Part shown: in pieces, positions 1 to 5,176 of the stretch | How positions within the stretch are numbered: position 1 is the first letter of the stretch | Layout: every line of letters begins with the position of its first letter | The notes under the pieces: model-generated | What the model saw: only the letters and a program-made list of their open reading frames with translations | Databases searched by the model: none | What the model was told of the DNA's origin: nothing | Translations under genes and position numbers: made by a program | DNA from: an uncultured Mucispirillum sp. | GTDB lineage: Bacteria; Chrysiogenota; Deferribacteres; Deferribacterales; Mucispirillaceae | Assembly: GCA_910586745.1 (NCBI GenBank) | Contig: CAJUJZ010000134.1 | Location: 1 to 6,000, forward strand | DNA length: 6,000 bases | Reading direction: 5' to 3'

Positions 1-549
1 ATAGGAAACTTTGTTAATAATGTATATTTAGATGCAGATAGAGAGCTTATTATTTTCAGCAGTAATGAAAATTATGAACAGGATAAAAATGAAGTAATAG
101 AAACACCAGTTATTAGTGATGAAAGTTGCGAAGAAGCCATATACAGCCTTGATAAAGCAGTTAAAATAATAGAAGCATTAATGGCAAAAGTTGTATATAG
201 AGGCACAAATCTTACAAAGACACTTTATACAATGAAGTTTTATCTTGAAAAAATAAATATACTATACACAAATAATTCATCTTATGATAAATATATAGAT
301 AGAATAAATAATAAATATATTCCTTATATAGAGCATCTTGTAAATACATATCTTAGAAATATAGATTTACAGGATGAATCATTTTCTGAAATTCAGGAAA
401 AAATCGTTTATACATTAGAAGAAATATCTTATGTGCTGCAGGTAATATATGAAAGTAAAATTGAATTTATAAAGTTTAATTTAGAAGTTGAGCTTGATAC
501 TGTAGACTTATTAATCAAACAAAAAGGATATTATAAAGATACATTATAA
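1..549 (+). CDS. 3' part of a helical protein gene, possibly XpaC-like (partial, start outside window)
   Basis: The frame is open from the first base and ends at TAA 547-549, giving 182 visible residues. The ATG at 181 is internal, since the reading frame upstream of it is uninterrupted and protein-like. I do not recognise the protein with certainty. The first ~45 residues are acidic and look like a linker. The rest is predicted to be mostly alpha-helical, rich in Lys, Glu, Ile and Tyr, with no signal peptide or membrane segment in the visible part. The C-terminal pattern (IPYIEHLVNTYLRN, then a long amphipathic helix, then a Glu/Asp-rich helix ending in IKQKGYYKD) loosely recalls the XpaC / 5-bromo-4-chloroindolyl phosphate hydrolysis family, often found beside TelA-type toxic-anion resistance genes. 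That assignment is a weak inference. No terminator with a T-run is visible after the stop. Confidence 0.75.
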   Translation: MGNFVNNVYLDADRELIIFSSNENYEQDKNEVIETPVISDESCEEAIYSLDKAVKIIEALMAKVVYRGTNLTKTLYTMKFYLEKINILYTNNSSYDKYIDRINNKYIPYIEHLVNTYLRNIDLQDESFSEIQEKIVYTLEEISYVLQVIYESKIEFIKFNLEVELDTVDLLIKQKGYYKDTL

Positions 550-592
550 CTAAAACATGCACATAAATTAGCAGTAAAATATAAATCTCATC

Positions 593-621
593 TTGAAAAA
601 TTTTGCATTATAGTATTTAAT
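593..621 (+). promoter_or_regulatory. Candidate promoter for hemL
   Basis: TTGAAA at 593-598 and TTTAAT at 616-621 are separated by 17 bases, a sigma-70-like arrangement in the gap before hemL. A TATAGT at 609-614 is an alternative -10 without a well-placed -35. In such AT-rich DNA chance matches are common, so this is only a candidate. The hemL Shine-Dalgarno GGAGAGG (647-653) lies downstream, four bases before the ATG. Confidence 0.3.
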
Positions 622-657
622 ATGACTAATCTTATTTTTAATTAATGGAGAGGTAAA

Positions 658-1923
658 ATGTCACTTTTTGATGAAGCTAAAAAATATATTCCTGGTGGAG
701 TAAACAGCCCTGTAAGAGCATTTGGATCTGTTGGCGGTGAACCTTATTTTGTTGCAAAGGGTAAAGGCAGTCATATTTGGGATACTGATAATAATGAATA
801 TATTGATTATGTATGTTCTTGGGGTCCTATGATTTTAGGCCACTGTGATAAAGAGGTTAATAATGCAGTTATTAAGGCAGTTGAAGATGGTACAAGCTTT
901 GGAGCACCTACTAAAAAAGAAACAGAACTGGCAGAAAAAATTGTAGAATTAATGCCGTCAGTAGAAAAAGTTCGTATGGTATCATCTGGCACAGAAGCAG
1001 TTATGAGTGCATTAAGGCTTGCAAGAGGTTTCACAAAAAGAGATAAGATTATAAAATTTGAAGGCTGCTATCATGGTCACTCTGATTTTATGCTTGTTAA
1101 AGCTGGCAGTGGTCTTTTAACTTTTGGTGAAACCTCTTCTCCTGGTGTTCCGCAGGATGCAGCAAAGAATACCATTATTGCTCAATATAATGATTTAGAA
1201 AATGTGACAGAAATATTTAAGCAGAATAAAAATGAAATCGCATGCTTAATTGTTGAACCAGTTGCTGCAAATATGGGTGTTGTTCTTCCTAAACCTGGCT
1301 TTTTAGAAGGACTTAGAAAATTATGTGATGAAAATGGTACATTATTAATATTTGATGAAGTTATTACAGGTTTTAGATTATCAGCAGGTGGAGCACAGAA
1401 ATATTTTGGAGTAAACCCAGATATTACTACTATGGGTAAAATCATTGGCGGCGGTATGCCTGTTGGTGCTTATGGTGGCAGAAGTGATATTATGGACATG
1501 ATATCTCCTGCAGGACCTGTATATCAGGCAGGCACATTATCTGGCAACCCGCTTGCAATGACAGCAGGTCTTAAAACATTAGAAAAATTATCTGCACCAG
1601 ATTTTTATAAAAAATTAAAAGAAAAATCTGATAAATTATGGGCTGGCTTTAGAGAAAATTCTAAAAAATTAGGCTTAAACTATGCCTTTAATACAATAGA
1701 ATCTCTTTCCTGCACTTTTTTTACTGAAGGCAAAGTAGAAAGTTATGCTGATGCAGTAAAAAGTGACACTAAAAAATATGCTGCATTTTTTCATAATATG
1801 CTTAACCGCGGTATAGCATTAGCACCAGCACAGTTTGAAGCAATGTTTGTTTCAAGTGTTCACATCGATGAAGATATTGAAAAAACAATAAAAGCACATT
1901 ATGAATCATTAAAAGAGTTGTAA
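658..1923 (+). CDS. hemL: Glutamate-1-semialdehyde 2,1-aminomutase (HemL)
   Basis: This PLP enzyme (EC 5.4.3.8) converts glutamate-1-semialdehyde to 5-aminolevulinate, the last step of the C5 route into heme and other tetrapyrroles; it acts in the cytoplasm. The 421-residue product is close to the usual ~425. It starts with the family N-terminus (F-x-x-A-x-x-Y-I-PGGVNSPVRAF). Visible fold-type I aminotransferase landmarks are SSGTEA at 109-114 (PLP phosphate contact), YHGH at 138-141, FDEVITGFR at 232-240 with the pyridine-contacting Asp233, the catalytic Lys261 in TMGKIIGGGMPVGAYGG, and GTLSGNPLAM at 292-301. GSA-specific sequence throughout separates it from acetylornithine and GABA aminotransferases. 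The start is set by GGAGAGG four bases upstream. The gene ends one base before the atpZ-like ATG, so the two are probably co-transcribed. It appears complete and intact. Confidence 0.97.
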   Translation: MSLFDEAKKYIPGGVNSPVRAFGSVGGEPYFVAKGKGSHIWDTDNNEYIDYVCSWGPMILGHCDKEVNNAVIKAVEDGTSFGAPTKKETELAEKIVELMPSVEKVRMVSSGTEAVMSALRLARGFTKRDKIIKFEGCYHGHSDFMLVKAGSGLLTFGETSSPGVPQDAAKNTIIAQYNDLENVTEIFKQNKNEIACLIVEPVAANMGVVLPKPGFLEGLRKLCDENGTLLIFDEVITGFRLSAGGAQKYFGVNPDITTMGKIIGGGMPVGAYGGRSDIMDMISPAGPVYQAGTLSGNPLAMTAGLKTLEKLSAPDFYKKLKEKSDKLWAGFRENSKKLGLNYAFNTIESLSCTFFTEGKVESYADAVKSDTKKYAAFFHNMLNRGIALAPAQFEAMFVSSVHIDEDIEKTIKAHYESLKEL

Positions 1924-1924
1924 A

Positions 1925-2203
1925 ATGACATATATTCCTAAAAACAATGGTGATGAAGAAAAAGATAAGTCTGTATATAAGCAGCTTTTTAATGCTTCTA
2001 CTGTTGGAATGGCTTTAGTTTCAGGTATGCTTGTGGGGGGAGCAATAGGTTATTTTTTAGATAAATGGCTTGGCACTTCCCCATGGCTTTTATTCATATT
2101 TTTAATTTTTGGTATCATAGCAGGTATAAAAAATGCAATACATTATATGAAAAAAGCAGGCATTGACTTAGAAAATATTAGGGACGATAAAGATAAAAAA
2201 TAA
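1925..2203 (+). CDS. atpZ: AtpZ/AtpI-family small membrane protein (F0F1 ATP synthase gene 1 type)
   Basis: The product is a 92-residue protein with a charged N-terminus (about residues 1-22), two hydrophobic segments (about 25-45 and 53-73) and a charged lysine-rich tail. The stretch GMLVGGAIGYFLDKWLGTSPW is the hallmark of the AtpZ/'ATPase gene 1' family: a Gly-rich first helix, then Y-x-x-D-x-W-x-G-x-x-PW before the second helix. Family members sit at the front of atp operons. With AtpI they have been linked to divalent cation supply or to assembly of the ATP synthase, but the role is not settled. The ATG lies one base after the hemL stop. Only a weak GAG is visible upstream, inside the hemL end, so translation may be coupled to hemL. 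atpI follows after a 104-base gap. The function is inferred from family and position. Confidence 0.85.
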   Translation: MTYIPKNNGDEEKDKSVYKQLFNASTVGMALVSGMLVGGAIGYFLDKWLGTSPWLLFIFLIFGIIAGIKNAIHYMKKAGIDLENIRDDKDKK

Positions 2204-2209
2204 TAAATC

Positions 2210-2272
2210 AGTGTTTTATATACACTTGTAAAATAATAAAGAAAAACATAAAAATAGTGTAGAAAACACTTG
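2210..2272. promoter_or_regulatory. Two similar inverted repeats (AGTGT...ACACTTG) upstream of atpI
   Basis: AGTGT at 2210-2214 pairs with ACACT at 2222-2226 (7-base spacer), and AGTGT at 2256-2260 pairs with ACACT at 2266-2270 (5-base spacer). Both right arms continue as ACACTTG. The two elements are about 45 bases apart centre to centre. They could be paired operator sites or small RNA hairpins in the atpZ-atpI gap. Neither is followed by a T-run, so they are not standard terminators. No regulator is assigned. Confidence 0.4.
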
Positions 2273-2298
2273 CGAAAAAAAAATATATAATATAGTAT
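2270..2298 (+). promoter_or_regulatory. Candidate promoter for atpI-atpB
   Basis: TTGCGA at 2270-2275 is followed after 17 bases by TAGTAT (2293-2298). A perfect TATAAT at 2286-2291 is also present but lacks a good -35 at the right distance. The region is low-complexity AT-rich, so chance matches are likely. The second inverted repeat (2256-2270) abuts the -35 candidate. Confidence 0.3.
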
Positions 2299-2307
2299 AG
2301 TAAAGGT

Positions 2308-2682
2308 ATGATGATAAAAAGCTATAAACCTATGCTTATAATCTCTATTATAATGTTAATAACTGGTTATACTGCATTTTATTTTCTTTATGATATTACT
2401 TATGCATATGCTTTTTTTGCAGGTTTTATTATCATACTTATTGATTTGCTTTTACTTGACCGCTATTTAAAAAGAGCCGTAAAGCAGGCAACTGTTACTG
2501 GATTTCTGCTGCAAAGCTTTACAAGGTGGGTTTTTATTGGCGTTTGTATATATATTTCTCTTGTTACACTTAATTTATACAAATGGTCATTTGCATTGGG
2601 TATAATACTTCCTTTTGTGGGAGTTTTTATTACTGGAATATATCAAATCTTTCGGAGGAAAGAAGATGGAACATCCTCTTAA
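2308..2682 (+). CDS. atpI: ATP synthase subunit I (AtpI-like membrane protein)
   Basis: The product is a 124-residue protein with four predicted membrane helices (about residues 8-28, 33-51, 68-88 and 92-113) and a short basic tail (IFRRKED). This layout, with the helix-2 segment FFAGFIIILIDLLLLDRYLKRA and the location directly before atpB, fits the ATP-synt_I family. AtpI proteins are assembly factors for the c-ring and are not a fixed part of the enzyme. The start is ambiguous because ATG occurs at 2308 and again at 2311. AAGG at 2303-2306 is one base from the first and four from the second, so the second (123 residues) may be the real one. The 3' end overlaps atpB by 17 bases in another frame, a sign of translational coupling. 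Sequence conservation is low in this family, so the call leans on topology and context. Confidence 0.85.
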   Translation: MMIKSYKPMLIISIIMLITGYTAFYFLYDITYAYAFFAGFIIILIDLLLLDRYLKRAVKQATVTGFLLQSFTRWVFIGVCIYISLVTLNLYKWSFALGIILPFVGVFITGIYQIFRRKEDGTSS

Positions 2683-3337
2683 TTTGACATCATTTTTGCC
2701 AGCAAGCATTCAGCATCATTATCTCCATGTAATAATGCTTTGTGTTGCTGTATGTATTATTTTCTTTTTAGGTTTATATGTCCGCACATTACGCAGTGAG
2801 ATACCTTCTAAATCACAAAACTTTTTTGAAGTTTTAGTTGGTGGTATCAGCAATTTAGCTGTAGATGTTATGGGCAAAGAAGGCAAACCTTATCTGCCAG
2901 TAGTTTTTGGTATTGGTCTTTATGTTGCAGTCTCAAATCTTATGGGACTTATTCCTGGACTTATTCCGCCTACAAGTAATATGAATACAACTGCTGCTCC
3001 TGCAATATTTGTATTTTTACTTTATAACTTTATAGGTATTAAAAAACATGGTGCATCTTACATTAAGCACTTTTTAGGTCCTTTACCTGCACTTGCACCA
3101 TTTATGTTAATAATAGAAATTATCAGCCACTTAGCAAGACCACTTTCTCTTACAATGAGGCTTTTTGGTAACATCGCTGGTGAAGATTTAGTAGTGGTAA
3201 TATTATTTATGCTTGTGCCATTTTTATTACCAGTGCCAATGTTCTTCTTAATGATATTTACAAGTGTGTTGCAGGCATTTGTATTTATGATGCTGACTAT
3301 GGTGTATATAGCTGGTGCTTTAGAAGAAGCTCACTAA
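2666..3337 (+). CDS. atpB: F0F1 ATP synthase subunit a (AtpB)
   Basis: Subunit a forms the two proton half-channels of the F0 motor in the cytoplasmic membrane. The start is ATG 2666, eight residue-coding bases ahead of PLNLTSFL-like sequence, with GGAGGA at 2654-2659 properly spaced. A TTG at 2615 in the same frame would add 17 residues inside atpI with no support. The 223-residue product is slightly short for the family. The essential Arg is Arg165 in SLTMRLFGNIAGED, and Gln203 in SVLQAFVFMML is the conserved last-helix glutamine. The helix-loop with NLMGLIPGLIPPTSNMNTT (91-109) is also typical. Five to six hydrophobic helices are visible, and the C-terminus (YIAGALEEAH) is the usual one. 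The gene overlaps atpI, and atpE lies 609 bases downstream, beyond a palindromic repeat array. It looks intact. Confidence 0.97.
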   Translation: MEHPLNLTSFLPASIQHHYLHVIMLCVAVCIIFFLGLYVRTLRSEIPSKSQNFFEVLVGGISNLAVDVMGKEGKPYLPVVFGIGLYVAVSNLMGLIPGLIPPTSNMNTTAAPAIFVFLLYNFIGIKKHGASYIKHFLGPLPALAPFMLIIEIISHLARPLSLTMRLFGNIAGEDLVVVILFMLVPFLLPVPMFFLMIFTSVLQAFVFMMLTMVYIAGALEEAH

Positions 3338-3347
3338 TTTAATTATC

Positions 3348-3448
3348 TTTTTAGTTTATTCGTTGTTGAACTGATAAAAAGCTAAGTCATTTACTTATTA
3401 TATAAACTCCTGTCGCTTTTTATCACTTCGCCTAGACTAAACTAAAAA
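3348..3448. repeat. Palindromic unit 1 (nested inverted repeats)
   Basis: Outer arms TTTTTAGTTTA (3348-3358) and TAAACTAAAAA (3438-3448) are perfect 11-base complements. Inside them GATAAAAAGC (3373-3382) and GCTTTTTATC (3415-3424) are perfect 10-base complements. Together they can form a long two-stem hairpin in RNA or as a DNA cruciform, with the conserved GTCATTTACT...TAAACTCC core in the loop. It begins 11 bases after the atpB stop. Confidence 0.8.
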
Positions 3449-3461
3449 TCTTAATTAAATA

Positions 3462-3576
3462 CAATTAGCTTGGTAGAGTGTTGGAAAGTTTTTAAATTCG
3501 GTCATTTACTATTATGTAAACTCCCTTCGTTTTAAAACTATCCGCCTTGTCTAAAATTAAAATCTAAGCTAATTTG
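3462..3576. repeat. Palindromic unit 2 (nested inverted repeats)
   Basis: Outer arms AATTAGCTT (3463-3471) and AAGCTAATT (3566-3574) are perfect 9-base complements, extendable with a one-base bulge (CAATTAGCTT and AAGCTAATTTG). The inner arms, AGTTTTTAAA near 3487 and GTTTTAAAACT (3529-3539), pair imperfectly. The core carries its own small hairpin: TTTAC (3505-3509), loop TATTAT, GTAAA (3516-3520). The architecture matches unit 1 although the arm sequences differ. Confidence 0.72.
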
Positions 3577-3596
3577 CGATGTTTGAAATTGTTTAG

Positions 3597-3697
3597 TTTT
3601 TAGTTTATTCGTTGTTGGCTTAATAAAAAGCTAAGTCATTTACTTATTATATAAACTCCTGTCGCTTTTTATCACTTCGCCTAGACTAAACTAAAAA
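3597..3697. repeat. Palindromic unit 3 (copy of unit 1)
   Basis: Outer arms TTTTTAGTTTA (3597-3607) and TAAACTAAAAA (3687-3697) are unchanged from unit 1. The inner left arm now reads AATAAAAAGC, so the base opposite the final C of GCTTTTTATC (3664-3673) no longer pairs, leaving nine pairs. The other differences from unit 1 fall in the unpaired segment just before that arm. Confidence 0.78.
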
Positions 3698-3710
3698 TCT
3701 TAATTAAATA

Positions 3711-3796
3711 CAATTAGCTTGGTAGAGTGTTGGAAAGTTTTTAAATTCGGTCATTTACTATTGTGTAAACTCCCTTTGTTTTAAAACTATCCGCCT
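3711..3796. repeat. Palindromic unit 4 (copy of unit 2, right outer arm lost)
   Basis: The left arm CAATTAGCTT (3711-3720) and the core hairpin TTTAC (3754-3758) / GTAAA (3765-3769) are kept, and one loop base has changed. The right outer arm of unit 2 is not preserved; only AAGCT at 3802-3806 could still pair. This is where the tandem array ends. Confidence 0.6.
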
Positions 3797-3833
3797 ATAT
3801 TAAGCTTAAAATCTTGATTAAATTATATTTGAT

Positions 3834-3873
3834 TTAATTAAGTAAATTTGTAAATATATAATCTTATTAAGAT
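3834..3873 (+). promoter_or_regulatory. Candidate atpE promoter overlapped by a palindrome
   Basis: TATAAT at 3857-3862 lies 17 bases after TTAATT (3834-3839), a poor -35. The palindrome ATCTTA-T-TAAGAT (3861-3873) begins at the last bases of the -10 and covers the stretch before a likely transcript start, where a repressor could bind. A transcript from here would have a leader of roughly 75-80 bases. That leader contains AGCGT (3895-3899) / ACGCT (3909-3913), a 5-base-pair hairpin. Bases 3815-3930 otherwise show only simple AT-rich sequence. Confidence 0.35.
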
Positions 3874-3946
3874 GTATATATAAATTAAAAAAATAGCGTT
3901 CTTATTTTACGCTTAAAATATTTTTTATTTTTTGGAGGACTTTTCA

Positions 3947-4246
3947 ATGAAAAAAGTTATCTTAGCTACAATGATGGCATTAATAGCAGTGCCAGCTTTC
4001 GCACAAACAGGTGCAGATTCTAGTTCATGGGCACTTTACTTAGGTGCAGGTCTTGCAATTGGTCTTGCAGGTCTTGGTGCAGGTGTTGGTATGGGTAGTG
4101 CTATTAGAGGCGGTCTTGAAGGTATTTCTCGTAACCCTGGTGTTGCTGGTAAAATATTCACTTATTTACTCGTAGGTGTTGCTCTTATTGAATCTATCGC
4201 TATTTATGGTTTAGTTGTATCTCTTATCCTTCTTTTTGTTAAGTAA
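3947..4246 (+). CDS. atpE: F0F1 ATP synthase subunit c (AtpE) with signal-like leader
   Basis: The c-ring proteolipid carries protons across the membrane. The start is ATG 3947, eight bases after GGAGG (3934-3938). An in-frame TTG at 3932 would place the Shine-Dalgarno sequence inside the gene and is rejected. The 99-residue product begins with a typical Sec leader: MKK, a hydrophobic stretch, and VPAFA before Gln20. The mature form would have about 80 residues, the normal c size. The first membrane helix is Gly/Ala-rich (about 30-55), followed by the polar loop SRNP at 61-64. The second helix contains the ion-binding Glu82 in ALIESIAIYGL. The position matching Gln32 of the sodium-binding Ilyobacter c subunit is Met49 (GVGMG rather than GVGQG). 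Ser83 and Tyr87 are kept. Proton use is therefore more likely than sodium, by inference. A terminator follows and atpF does not. Confidence 0.97.
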   Translation: MKKVILATMMALIAVPAFAQTGADSSSWALYLGAGLAIGLAGLGAGVGMGSAIRGGLEGISRNPGVAGKIFTYLLVGVALIESIAIYGLVVSLILLFVK

Positions 4247-4277
4247 TTAAGATTAATAAGAAATCAACATATATGAG

Positions 4278-4306
4278 GGCAGAGTATAAAAACTCTGCCT
4301 TTTTTT
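4278..4306 (+). terminator. Rho-independent terminator after atpE
   Basis: A perfect 8-base-pair stem, GGCAGAGT (4278-4285) with ACTCTGCC (4292-4299), has a 6-base loop and is followed by seven T residues (4300-4306). It starts 31 bases after the atpE stop and closes the atp cluster here. Confidence 0.93.
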
Positions 4307-4325
4307 ATAATAAAAGATAGGTAAA

Positions 4326-5055
4326 ATGAAATTAATCTTAATAAATGATAGTCCAAATAAAGAAAGCTGCACATATACTGTATTAAAGGAAGTATCAGAC
4401 ACTCTTAACAAACATAATATAAATATATAGATATTTTATATTGGTAAAATAACAGTATCTGGCTGTATTGCATGTAATTAATGCAAAGAGCATTTTAAAT
4501 GCAGCATAAATGACAAAATAAATGAATTAACAACAAAGATTTATGAAATAGATAGTGTTGTAGCAGATACACCAGTTCATTATGCTTCAGCATATAGTAT
4601 GGTTACATCATTTTTAGACTATGCCTTTCGTGCAGACTTTGTAAATAATACATAGACAAATAAACTTAGTGCAGTATTTATTATAAATATTAAAATAAAT
4701 AAAATTTAATAAATTTATTTATCTATGCTTAATTCTTAAAACAGCATATTACAAAGTATGTTTTTATTAACACACAGCAGTTGTATAATACATGTGAGGT
4801 GGAGCAACAGCAGCATTTGACCAAATTAATAAATATTTTATAATGAATAATATGTCTGTAGTATATTTTCAATACTGGAATCAGGTACATGATTCAACTC
4901 CATAAGAAGTGAGAAAAGATATAGAAAGAATGCAGATTATAAAAACACTTGCAAATAATATGGCATGGCTTTTAAAATACATTGATGCAGGCAAAAAAGC
5001 AGGTATTCCGCTTCCTGAATTAGAGTCAAGAATATTTACTAACTTTATCAGATAA
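4326..5055 (+). pseudogene. Broken flavodoxin-fold NAD(P)H-dependent FMN reductase gene
   Basis: ATG 4326 opens a frame reading MKLILINDSPNKESCTYTVL, the beta-1 and FMN-phosphate loop of the NADPH-dependent FMN reductase family. The same frame continues through SGCIACN (a cysteine pair) and DTPVHYASAYSMVTSFLDYAF, which matches the family's flavin-binding G/T-PVY region. It is interrupted by TAG 4428-4430, TAA 4479-4481, TAG 4653-4655 and TAATAA 4707-4712. The C-terminal half lies in a different frame from about 4798 (GGATAAFDQINKYF, then YWNQVHDSTP, then a stop TAA 4903-4905, then KTLANNMAWLLKYIDAGKK) and ends at TAA 5053. Between the halves about 95 extra AT-rich bases are present. With several stops, a frameshift and an insertion, no full-length product is possible. 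An intact parent would be about 210 residues, probably a cytoplasmic flavin oxidoreductase; its exact substrate cannot be told. Confidence 0.88.
4695..4722. repeat. AT-only inverted repeat at the break in the reductase pseudogene
   Basis: ATAAATAAAATTT (4695-4707) can pair, with one bulged A, with AAATTTATTTAT (4711-4722) across a 3-base loop. It sits inside the stretch that separates the two pseudogene halves. The sequence is low-complexity, so it may be chance. Confidence 0.35.
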
Positions 5056-5060
5056 GAGTA

Positions 5061-5088
5061 TATAGAGTAGTATATAATCTGCTCTATA
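5061..5088. other. Stem-loop just after the reductase pseudogene
   Basis: TATAGAGTAG (5061-5070) and CTGCTCTATA (5079-5088) form ten pairs, including one U-G in RNA, around an 8-base loop. It begins five bases after the pseudogene stop, where a terminator would be expected, but no T-run follows. It may be a worn terminator remnant. Confidence 0.4.
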
Positions 5089-5120
5089 GAAAATTACAGC
5101 AGTAGAAATATATAAAAAAC

Positions 5121-5149
5121 TATACATATATAAGTATATATGCTATATT
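5121..5149 (+). promoter_or_regulatory. Candidate extended -10 promoter for the fic gene
   Basis: TATACA (5121-5126), a 17-base spacer and TATATT (5144-5149) preceded by TGC (5141-5143) give an extended -10 layout upstream of the Fic gene. A transcript would start near 5156, about 20 bases before the ATG. The surrounding sequence is almost pure A/T, so the match is suggestive only. Confidence 0.4.
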
Positions 5150-5176
5150 ATATTATATTATTTATCTTGAGGCACT

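Larger units (their letters stand above)
3348..3596. repeat. Tandem 249-base repeat, copy 1
   Basis: Bases 3348-3547 recur at 3597-3796 with exactly 249-base offset and about six mismatches in 200. Four of these cluster at 3369-3373 against 3618-3622, and the others are at 3514/3763 and 3528/3777. The last ~49 bases of this copy are only partly conserved in copy 2 (TAAAATCT at 3558 and 3807 keeps the register). Each copy is itself two diverged units sharing GTCATTTACT, TAAACTCC, TCG-TTTT, CGCCT and AAAATCT. Those cores start at 3386 and 3501 here. No reading frame of useful length crosses it. Confidence 0.9.
3597..3814. repeat. Tandem 249-base repeat, copy 2 (3' end degenerate)
   Basis: This copy is near identical to copy 1 up to CGCCT at 3792-3796, and recognisable to AAAATCT at 3808-3814. 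Unit cores start at 3635 and 3750, so the four cores across both copies are spaced 115, 134 and 115 bases. After about 3815 the sequence becomes simple AT-rich DNA without visible similarity to copy 1. The high identity between copies implies a recent duplication or ongoing homogenisation. Confidence 0.88.

Noticed and set aside
181..549. A complete 122-residue gene starting at ATG 181
   Set aside because: The frame is open to base 1 with protein-like sequence, and no Shine-Dalgarno precedes 181, so the gene starts outside the window.
807..1445. Open frames on the minus strand at 807-1034 and 1182-1445
   Set aside because: Both lie entirely within hemL, lack Shine-Dalgarno signals and encode no recognisable protein; they are antisense shadows of a conserved gene.
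2615..2665. A longer atpB starting at TTG 2615
   Set aside because: It lies deep inside atpI and has no ribosome binding site, whereas ATG 2666 has GGAGGA at the right distance.
3348..3814. CRISPR array
   Set aside because: The repeats are about 249 bases long with two diverged sub-units and no unique spacers of regular 30-40 base length; no cas genes are in the window.
3932..3946. A longer atpE starting at TTG 3932
   Set aside because: The start would overlap the GGAGG that serves ATG 3947, and it would put charged residues ahead of a normal MKK signal leader.
4326..4430. A separate 34-residue small protein at 4326-4430
   Set aside because: Its sequence is the N-terminus of the FMN reductase family and the same frame continues after the stop, so it is a fragment of the pseudogene.
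4326..5055. Stop-codon readthrough or an altered genetic code in the reductase gene
   Set aside because: Neighbouring genes use TAA as normal stops, and this locus also has a frameshift and an insertion, so decay is the simpler explanation.
5144..5163. Short TTATA-type tandem repeat before fic
   Set aside because: It is a few degenerate units in AT-rich DNA and overlaps the candidate -10; there is no sign of a phase-variable tract.
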